Shown: positions 15,101 through 26,308 of the stretch, one piece after another | How positions within the stretch are numbered: position 1 is the first letter of the stretch | How the letters are laid out: every line of letters starts with the position of its first letter | Source: Latrodectus hesperus | Taxonomy: Eukaryota; Arthropoda; Arachnida; Araneae; Theridiidae | Direction: 5' to 3' | DNA length: 64,000 nucleotides | Assembly: GCA_037975125.1 (NCBI GenBank) | Contig: CM075851.1 | Span: 125,051,134 to 125,115,133, forward strand | Program-made: the position numbers and the translations under genes | The notes under the pieces: generated by a model | Told to the model about the DNA's origin: nothing | Seen by the model: the letters and a program-made list of their open reading frames with translations, nothing else | The model's database searches: none

Positions 15101-18100
15101 TAATCGGGATGATGTCATAGAGGGTATTTTACTATCGCAATGAAAAATTCTATATAACGGGCGGTTATCACTTATTAGTGTAAATTCTCAACCATAGATG
15201 TAGTTATGAAATTTTTGAATTGTAAATTTGATAACTAATGCTTCACGATCTAGTTGACTGTAATTTTGTTCAGAAATTGTTAGGGGTCTAGATGTAAAGG
15301 CTACTGGTTTCTCGATACCATTTACTATGTGGGATAAAACTCCAGCGATGCCTGTTGGGCTGGCGTCACAAGCAACAACAATTGGTAAATTTGGATTGTA
15401 TGGCATCAAAACCCTATTGCTAGAAATCTCATTTTTCAATTTAATTAAGGCAGATTCACAGTTAGAAGACCAGTGGAATTTTTTATTTTTCTTTAGAAGT
15501 TGTCTTACAGGATGAGTCAGAGATGATGCATTTGGGAGAAATTTAGAATAATAGGTAACCATTCCTAAGAAACGTTTCAATTCTTCGATATTTATTGGTC
15601 GTGGAGCATGAATAATGGCTCCTGTTTTCTTTGGGCATTTTGATATTTCGTTTTGTTGGATTACAAAGCCTAAATATGAAATTTTGTCCTTGAAAAATGA
15701 TATTTTGAACTATTTACATGCATATTGAATTTTTGAAGATGTCTCAAGACGTGATTCGATCAGATGATCATGGCATTCTGAAAAAGTTTCTCCATGTACT
15801 ATAATATCATCAAAGTATATAGATACACCTGGTAGACCCATTAATATTTGATCTAGTATTCTGTGGAATTCACTAGGAGCAGATTTGATACCAAAAGATA
15901 AACGATTTATTTGAAAAGTTCCTTGATGAGTAGATATAGTTTCAATTACTTTGATTTCGTCATCAACAGCTACATAATATGCTTTGAATAAGTCAAGAGC
16001 GCAGAAAAATTTAGAGTTCCGAAGACTATTCAGTATTCCATCTATTTTTTGGATTGGATAATGTGCACCTTGTAGTTGAGGGTTTACAGCTACTTTATAG
16101 TCAACACATAATCGAACACTACCATCAGGCTTGGGTATAACAACAAGAGGCGAACCCCAGTCGCTACAATCTACTTTTGTAATTATCTGATTTTGCTCAA
16201 GTATTTTAAGTTCTTTGTCAATTTTCTCGGGTAAGGCAAAAGGTTCTTTTCTAGCTTTTAAAAATACAGGTTTCAAATTTTCTCGGAGTTTTAATGAGCA
16301 CATAAAATTAGGTATTTTTCCCACTTTTTGTTCAAACACAGTAGGAAATTGTTTTATAATGTTATCAATAATATTAGAAATATTGACAGTGTTTATTTGA
16401 ATTTCTTCAGGTTGGTTACACTTATCAATATCAGATAAATTTAATTTAAATGTCAAATCCATGTTCTTCCTACCACTGGTGTAAACATATCTGGAACTAT
16501 ATACAAAGTTTCTGTACTTGTGAGATTTTTATATTTGACTAAAACTTGACAAAACCTAATGGTTCGAAAATTCCGTGAGTGTAAGATCGAAACTTTACGT
16601 CTGTAGGTTGTAAAACTTTTGTTAAATTCAGTAAATCGAAAGCCTTTTTTGGTAAAAGTGAAAATCCTGCGCCAAAATCGACTTCAAATTTTTGTATTTT
16701 CATATCTATCTGCACATTAACCCAGAATTTTTCAGAGTCAGTTGTAAATTTGAAAATATCAACAACTTTAGTCCTATTAGAAAAAATATTGACTGAATCA
16801 ATATCTGTAACATATTTATCTTTTTCAACAGATTGAATTTCACAAGCCTTTTTATTTTTCAGTAGTGTTGATAAACAGACTTTTTGAATGTCTCCCTTTC
16901 GCTTACAAAGTGTACAGTATAATTTTGTTATGTCAGCACGACATTCTTGAGAAAGGTGATTTGAACGTCCGCACTGTAAGAATGTATTGCAAATACCAAG
17001 TTCACGAAAATTTAGTGTTGATGAAAATCTATGTCAAGAATTTGACCTGTTTCGTTTTTGAGAAAAATTTCGCTTCGTAACATTTGAGTGATTTGTTTTA
17101 AAAGTACTTTGAGTTCTTAAAATTTTATTAACTTCGTCTGATCTTCCACTAAAATTGTGTTTCGAGAATTCACGGTTGTTTATTTTCGAAGCTTCTAAGG
17201 CTAAAGTTTGTTCAACAGCTACATCGAATGTTAGATCTGAAACCATTAAAAGTTTCTCTCGAATAAAGTCATCTTTTAATTCTCTAATAAACTGCGCTCT
17301 CAAAAATAAATTAGCAACAGATTTTTCACATTCAATATTAAAATCACAAGTAGAAGTAAATTTTCGAAGTGCGGCAACATAATCAGAAACACTTTCGTTT
17401 TGAAAACGAGATAGAAATCTGTGTTGTTCGATAATAACATTAGGCTGAGGACATAAATGCTTTTCAAGAACAGGTTTCATCATATGGTTAAATCATTCAG
17501 AATTTTAGGTGCATTTAAAGAACACAAGAGATTATAATGTTCAGATCCAATGCAGTTCAGTAGTATTTTAACACACAAATCTTTATCTTCGAAAACATTT
17601 TTGATTTGTAAATAATTTTGAAATCTTTGTTTATATTGCAAAAATGTTTCTGTTGAAGAATTAAAACATTCGAAATTTGATAAAAATGTTATCGTACCTT
17701 TTTCTTGATCTGGAATATCCTTACTTCCTTCTCGTTTCAAAATAAGATCTGCAAGTCGATCATTACTTGTTGTAATTACTTTTAATAAAGCTGCAAATTG
17801 TTCTGTATCCATGATTTTTTTTGTTTATCCTCGTCGCCAGTTTATTGTAGTATATTTTATATTGAAGAAGCCGGAATGTAATAATTATTTTATTCAAAAA
17901 TGGGACGACAGAATTATACACACATAAAAGTATTGACATTATCGAATTGTTCTGTTTGTAAACATTCTTATAGTCTCGAACTCAGAGTGTTCTTTCTTAC
18001 TTTCGTTTTTAAGAATACTACATTCTCCAAGCAAAATTTAAAATTAAAAATATTTCTTAATTTGTTTATGCAAATACCAGCTGCTTACCAAAACTACTCT

Positions 18101-21100
18101 GCTCACCAAAATACTAATTATAAACAGCATTGTCGACAGAAATTATTGTAGAGAATTGATAAAAACTATATAAGTTATAAGTAATATGAAATTTAATTAG
18201 TTTAATTATATTTTATAGAAAAAACTATATATAAGTGCACATAAAATGCAACAAAAATAATTAAAACTTTTTTGAATTTAATTAAATTATTAAAACTTAA
18301 TTGATCAAATCTATTCTAAACTATTTTATTATGTTTAGTAAAATTATATATATCTGCATTTAAAATTTTAAAGAATAGTAACTTTAATATGCAATTTAAG
18401 TGCTTAAAAGGCTAATATATTTTATTATTTTTTGGTCTTTTATTTAAACAAAAATAAACTTTTTTTTTTTTTAAATTTGGGCTACATGAAAAAGAAATAA
18501 AATAAAAGCATCAAATAAAATGTTTAGCAAATAATATAAATATTAATAGAGTAATTTTAAATATTCAATATTACTTCAATAAATTACTGCTTTTTTATGC
18601 TCTTTAAAATTAATTTATCATATAAATATTTAACAATGGCAACTTACATGGTTTGATGAAGAACAAGATGAACAGTTGCAAAGAAAATAATATTGCTCTA
18701 ATAAATCATTTTGCTTTTTTTCTTTCAGCTCTAAGCTACTAATGTAAGATATATAAACCTAAATAAAAAAAATATTAAGATAAATATTTAAAAATAATAT
18801 TTTTGCAAAATAGAATTTCTCATTTAGAATGTCAAAGATAACTAGTTTTAGTATTAATATATATTAATTAATAACAATGTTAGCTAATTAATATCCCATG
18901 AACAGCATTTGGCTTGACAGCTAATGGTTTATTTTTAAGCACAGAATTCAAAGAAACATGAAATAAAAAATTTTCAATTCAAATCTGTCAACATTTTTTC
19001 TGTTTTTAAAAATTTATAATTTAAATTTTTTTTATTATTTATTCAATTATTGTTATCAATTTAGATTAAATTCAATCTAGAAAATTACAAGATATATAGA
19101 GTTAGAAACCACTATATAAGTTATTTTGAAATAATCATACATTTCTAACATAATAGTACCATTCCTTAATACATATATTCTGTAAAATGTATTTTCATCC
19201 AAATTCTTATAAATATTATAAGAGCACAAATAACACATACACACATATTTGGACGTGTGTGTGCATACAGCATCAAATTAGCAAGTTGTATAAAATTAAA
19301 CATGTAATAGATTATATCCAATTATCATTTTTTTAAGCCCTTTTAAGTTAGAACTGAAAGAAATTCTTCATAATACATATTATATTGGTTAACAGGCTAT
19401 TTATTACAGAAATTCCAAATAAATTGACATAATTAATGAGAAAAAACATCTATTTTAAACAATTTAATTTATATACGAAGTAATATTAATGAGTAGAATA
19501 TTGTAATATAAAATAATATCGATTAGAAATTTCACTTTTTTATCTTCATGATATGCTGTAATACATAGATTAATATAAAATATTTTTTTCACAGGTATGA
19601 TTTGATTGATTTGAATTTACTGTTTTAAAAATAATCTCATTTTTTTATGTGGCATGCTCAAAATTTCAAAAGTAAAACAGTTTTGCTGGGTGATCTAATT
19701 ACAACACTATATATTTGAATTAAATTTATAAAATAAAGTGTTTAGTCTAAGAGATCACTGTTTCACAAATTTCCTCATATAACAGACATCAATCTTATAT
19801 TTCTGCTAATCATAAGTAATACCAAATTCAAATTTTTTACATTATTGAAAATAAAAATATTTTAAAGAAATCAACCACAATTTTACTATAAAAAATAATA
19901 AAATAAAGTAAATTTGAAAAAAAAAAAAAAACAGGCAGTTTGTTAAATGCTTTAGCAATAATTAAAGATGATGCTTGAGCTGGGACCCCATCTCTCTACA
20001 CACAACTGCAGAAAGGTACAGATTTTACAATTTAATATTCATAGATTCCCATAATCTAATGATTTTTAATTGGATCAAGGATCAAAAATTAATTCAATCA
20101 ATTTAGCTTTTGTAATTCTATAACATGAATAATATAGTAGCTGGTTACTCTCGGAAACCTGTAACACTATTTGATTTTGTTGTGATAGTGAAACTAATCC
20201 TAAGCTCCAATGGTACTCCTGATTATATTTGGATAACAGCAATTTCGAATCTTTCATAAGTAGTTTTTGTGAGATTTAAGATAACAGTACAATATTTTGA
20301 TATGTTCATTTATTCAAAAAATTTGGGGAAAATTTTGAAAAACTAGAAAATTCAGTATTTAATTTTCTTTACTCCCACAGAATTTAAATCATTATCAGGT
20401 AAAACAGTTTGCATTTCAAATAAATTTAATTAAAAAAGTAAGATTTTTAAAGCATGCATTTCACGTGAAAAAGAAATCTACTCTCTAGCTAAAAACCAAA
20501 GTCTGGATAAATTAATAGAATAAATTAGAAAAAGCATTTATTTTAACAAACTAAACTAGTTTGTAAAAATTGTTTGTAATACCTTATTAGCATCTCGATG
20601 AGGTATATTTCTTATAGCTCTAACATTTAAATCTATGCCATCAAAAATAGCAACAGCATCAGGATCACAGGAATGGTCAAAAATTGAAGCTCTGTTTTCA
20701 ATAAAGTTTACCATATTTTAGATAAAAATAGTTGCAAATTTACAAAAAATTTGCTTACATGATATTAAAATATCTTAAATTTAATTTATTTCTTTTCTAT
20801 TACTTTTTCTGGAGAAATACATTGAATAAAAAGAATACTTAATCAATTAATTAATTTTCAATCAATAAATCAATTAATTTAAATAAAAATTTTCATTTGA
20901 ATAAAACAAAATGGGCATTATAAATTAAGATCAAATCAAATACAACTACATAAAAAAATATAATTTATTTTTGAAATTATTCCAGTTTTATGATTTTTTC
21001 AAAGAATGCAATTTTTAAGATAGCTATTTCATATTATAAAATCAAGATAGCTTATTATTCTGGAGATAAACAAATTAATATAAAATAAAAACAAAATAGT

Positions 21101-24100
21101 TATGTCTGGTATAAATGATATTTTAATGCAAATACATCACAGATATTTTGGCAATAGATTATTTTTGACTGATTTATTTTAATTTTTTTTTTTTTGACAT
21201 TACAAAAATTGAAAAAAATATTATTCAAAATTGATAAAATGTCTTTATTTCAGAGTTCAGTATCTTAAATAAATATTTTGTGTAATAAAATCATAAGTAA
21301 TAATTGATTCTACGAAAAAATTCCAAAAGAAGCATATAAAAATAAGTAAATAACTATAAAAATTCTTATTATTGAAATAAATATTATAATTTTTTATGTG
21401 ACTTTATGGCAAAGCACATGCTGACATACCCCAAATATAAACCACTTCCTATTGGTGCCATTTCACCATCACAAATGCTAAATGAATTAACACACATCTG
21501 CAAAAATGTTTAAAAATATATTGTATATATAAATCATCATTAGAAAAAAATCAAATTTGATGCATGAATGTATTTATATTTTCAGTAATTGAAAGAACAG
21601 AAATGCAAATTTTAAGTTTTAAACTTAATATTAATCTTAGGATAATATTAAATTAATACTAAAATGAATAAATTTAGATTTTCAAATAAAGAAACATTGA
21701 TAGAAAAGAGAAGAAATAATACAAAGAATAGGAAAATATATTTCCACTATTAAGTTAAAATTGGATGGAATCTTTAAATTAAAGTCAGAGTGATTGACAT
21801 TCATCCATGACCAAACAATATCTTACTTTTCCAAATATTTCATAAAAGTCATTGAGAGGCGGTACATTATTGGGCCCAATATATTGTTTAAGAGTGGCAT
21901 ACAATGCCATCATTATCTCACATCGCTTTTTATCCTGGCGTAATTCTTTAATATCTGTAAAGTAATAAACTTTTTTTATTACAAAATATTACTTAAAATA
22001 TTCATTATTAATTTATATAATATACAAGATATATAAACAAATAAAAATCAGGAAATAAAAGAAGTAAAATAAAAAGAAAATAAATTAATGTCATCAACAA
22101 AATAAGCTTGAATCCCAATATTCACAATTCCAATTCCTTAAAATGCTAGATTTAAAGGAAGAAAATTATTGGCAATTTTTTAAAATTGCTTTTATATTTA
22201 AAGAAAAATTATAAAATTTAAATAAGAAAAAATATAAAATATTTACAAAAGCTGCAAAAATTACACCATTTTGCTCACTATTATTGGTAATAGTCATTCA
22301 TTTTCTTTTACAGAAAAATATTAAAATTGATTTCTCAAAAATAATAACGTTGTAATATGATTTATTTCCTTGTAATTTTATAAATTCTTTTTTCGTTCCT
22401 TTTAATTTTGTAAAATGTTCCAATTTAGTGAACAGCTTTTGAAAGAGGATTAAAGATTGTTCTTATTAGAATTACTTATCTGTAAACAAATACATGATCC
22501 ACTCAGCAGACATAATATTGAAATTGCTGGGGGTATACTGCATTTAATCTGTTAATATATAAGATAAAATGTCTTAATTTACATTCGTTTATTCCTAAGA
22601 AATTCAAATACTGCATTCTATCAATTCAAAAATCAAGATACAGATCAAATTTCTTATGATTTTATAACACTGAATACAGAATTATGAAATTATAAGAAAA
22701 AGTCAGTATTCATATAAAATTGTTTACTTATTAAGTAGAAAAAAAATTGCGATTTCTGCAATGAAAATTTTTGTTAATTCAGTTAAATTAATGGATTCTA
22801 AATAACCTGATTCTGATAAAAAATTTTTAAAAAACCTTGAATGATCTTTAAAATAAGATTTGAATTCTTATATTATTCAATTCCAGACTCTATTGTCAAA
22901 ATTTAATCTGTTTATCTGATACTGCAACCTTATCATCCAGAATTTTCACTGGATAGTATAACATTATTATGAACAAGCAAGACTGTATTTTTATTGCATA
23001 ATTGAATAACATTATTCAATTATGCAATAAAAATAAACTTTTTAGAAATGAAATTTAAAAAATTAAGGCTTGAAAATGTTTATATTGATTATATTATAAG
23101 ATGAACATTAATGTTCATAAATTCTCTTGCAAAAAATATGAAAATTTAATTTTGGTGCATTTTAGGAGTAATTATAAAAGAACTAAATATCTTTATTTGT
23201 CTTGTATCTTACTATAAAGTACCAAAGACAATTAGCATTTAACTCCTTTTAAATTAATTAAAATAGAATAAAACTATTTTAATTTTTAAAAGTGAAGAAA
23301 TTTCTTCAATTTGTGCATAAATATTTGTTTGTGTGAATACTTGAAAAAAATATTTTTGGCAAATAATATAAGGAGCAGCATTAAATATAATAATTCATTA
23401 TCATCTAAATATAATATCATTAGTATTAAAACTTATATTAGCTAATTAACCATTGCAAAGGGTTAGATATAATCTAAATTTAGAAATAATTGTAACTCCA
23501 AGTGTAGAAACATATTTTCAAATAATAACAATCATATTTAAGAATGTCTAATCAAGCTAGCGCTACAAAAATATTAATAGAAAATTAATTTATCATTACG
23601 AAATAAATATTAAAAATAGCTTACTTACTTCCATTTTTATCTATTACACAAAATTAACATAAAATGAATAAATTATGATGCATTGGTAAGCTTAAGGTGA
23701 ATTTTAGCATACTACAACTGATTCGATTGAGGGTTTACAATTAAAAAATGATTCTGAATTATTACAAACATCACTTGGAATTGATCTGATGGGAATTGAA
23801 TCTGCAAATTGTTGAAATGAAAGTAAGAACATTAAACCTTAAGGGAAAAATGAATTGGAGAAACTGGTATTGAATTACTATTATAACTATAAATATTTCC
23901 TCATGTTTATTTCAAAATTCCAAAGCATAAGTACTTTTTTTACAAGTTACAATATTTGCAGTTCAAAAATATAAAAAGGATTATCATCCTGGTTTTATAA
24001 TGGATATTCTATTTTAAAATTTGAATTAAGAAAATACTGAGAAAGAAAAACATTAACATATGGATTTTTCAATTTTTTTATTACTGATTTATAATATGAA

Positions 24101-24564
24101 TAATTGTTTGATATTATTATGTACGGATTAATCCATTAATTAAATACAAATTGATATTTCAAGAAACTTACGTGACATAAGAGTCCCAAATGTAACTTTA
24201 CGATTGTATACTTTTTCAAAAGGTTCATCTTGTCCATATTTCTAAAAATTATAAATATACAAAAAAATTAGTAAAAATTGAGAATATTGATTAAGTAAAT
24301 ATTCTTAGTTAAATATCAACAGTTATAAAAGTTTTCTGCAGTGTTCCTATTTGTCAGAAATGTACTGATACTGGGTATAAAATTGTTTGAAAAAGCATTT
24401 AGAGAATTCATATAATATAAATTTAATTATTCACGTGAAATAATCTATAAATACTAAATTGAATACAAATACCAATATTATTAACTAAAGAATGTTTAAT
24501 CAATATTTACAATGATTCAAGCATACTTTCATTTTAACATATTGTTATGATTATTTATCATAGA

Positions 24565-24644
<80 letters not shown>

Positions 24645-26241
24645 CAACTAAAAATAACTCACAAGTATTAATAAAATATAAAAACATTGACTATTTTTAG
24701 CTTACAGTAAACACAAAATTATATTAGTCATGAAATTTATTAAAAAATTAACACAATGAATTAAAAATAAATTTTAAAATATTTCATTAAGTGAATAATA
24801 AATGTATTTTCAGTGATAAAATAAAAATACATACAAAAAAGAACTATCTATCAACAATAAAAATTTCTTTTATTTTTAATCTTATAAAATGTTGAGACAG
24901 CCTTTCATAAATAGCTTAACAATGATATACCTTTTCAACCCAATAAATGATGCATTTTATTATGAATAGATAACAGCAGATGAACATGTAAGTTTATTTT
25001 TTAAATTACTTTTATTTTAAATACATTTCTTTATTTATTTTTAATATTAAATTTATCTTGCATAATTTATAATTAAAATATTCTTTTGTTAGATTATAAA
25101 TTTTCTAGTCCATTAAATCAAATAAAATGCTAGTGTTTTCTATTACTTTATACATTTTGAGCAAAACCGTAGAATTTAAATGGCAATGATTGGAAGATGA
25201 ATTTTATTTCTCATAAAAACTATTGTGGATGAAAAATATAAATAATTAAATATAATTAGTTAGAGATAGAGAGAGTAGACATTTCTTAAACAAAAAGTAA
25301 ATTACATTTTTATGCTTAAGTCATTAAGCTTAAATGATTATGATTAAAATTTATAGGTAAGTCCAATGAGCTTAGCCAATAAAATAAGATATTAACAAAA
25401 TTAAAATAAATTGAAGAGGGATTAATATTAATCAAAGGAAAACATTTATGATTCAAATTTCAATAATTATACAGAAAATGTTACTATAAAAAATAGGTTT
25501 TGAATTCTGATAAAGTAACTTAATTTTTGATTGCATAAATACTAAGCTTTATTATTAATATTTCATATTTACAAAAAGCTCAACATACCTTTATTTTAAA
25601 TATTATAAGAGAAATTAATCGCAGTGAAGGTGCAGGTCCAAGTTCACCAGATTTCTTTAGAAATTTGCACTCAACTTTATGTTCTTTCCAAGATTTTGCC
25701 TATTGATAAAACAGATTATAATTAAATAGTAAATAAACTAAAATATTTAAATAATAAAAATATTTAAAAGTCTTTTTTTTAAAATAAGCATAATCAATTT
25801 TCTTTTTATTAAATACACATGAATGATAGAAAATATGGTTTTCATTTAATACAACTTTAAGTACCATTAAATAATATCTACCAATATTGACTATTTCAGA
25901 GACAATTCAATTTCTTTCTATATTTTTAATATTTATTTCTGAATCCTCAATAATAATTTTAAGAGATATTCAATAGTAGAAGTAAAATTGAATATTTTAC
26001 TTTTAAAAAAAGTCTTCACTGTATTATAATTTAATTAAAAAAAAGGAAAAACTAGAAATAATGTTCAAACAAATATAAATAACAAAAATAAATAAATAAA
26101 TAAATAAATAAAATAAAAATAGTTATGAGGTTTTCTATTCATGCCTTTTTGTTAATAAAATATATGCTTTCTTAATTGCATATTAATTTTTGTTACTGCA
26201 AAATTTTTTAATTATGTATATACATTAATCACTTATTAAAC

Positions 26242-26308
<67 letters not shown>

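Larger units (their letters stand above)
13451..18022 (-). mobile_element. Ty3/gypsy LTR retrotransposon, decayed full-length copy
   Basis: A 4.57-kb element on the minus strand inside intron 8 of the SMYD3-like gene, antisense to neither promoter nor exon. It has two LTRs (172 and 177 bp), a primer-binding site complementary to tRNA-Ser(GCT), a polypurine tract, and gag, protease, reverse transcriptase, RNase H and integrase in Ty3/gypsy order. A 5-bp duplication TTCTC flanks it (13446-13450 and 18023-18027). The LTRs differ by six substitutions and two indels, so the insertion is not recent. Serine-tRNA priming and the integrase-last order suggest the Mag-like lineage, but only a tree would settle that. 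All open frames are interrupted, so it is inactive. Confidence 0.95.

Noticed and set aside
13640..17812. Endogenous retrovirus with envelope gene
   Set aside because: No third frame resembling an envelope lies after integrase; the integrase C-terminus is followed almost at once by the polypurine tract and LTR.
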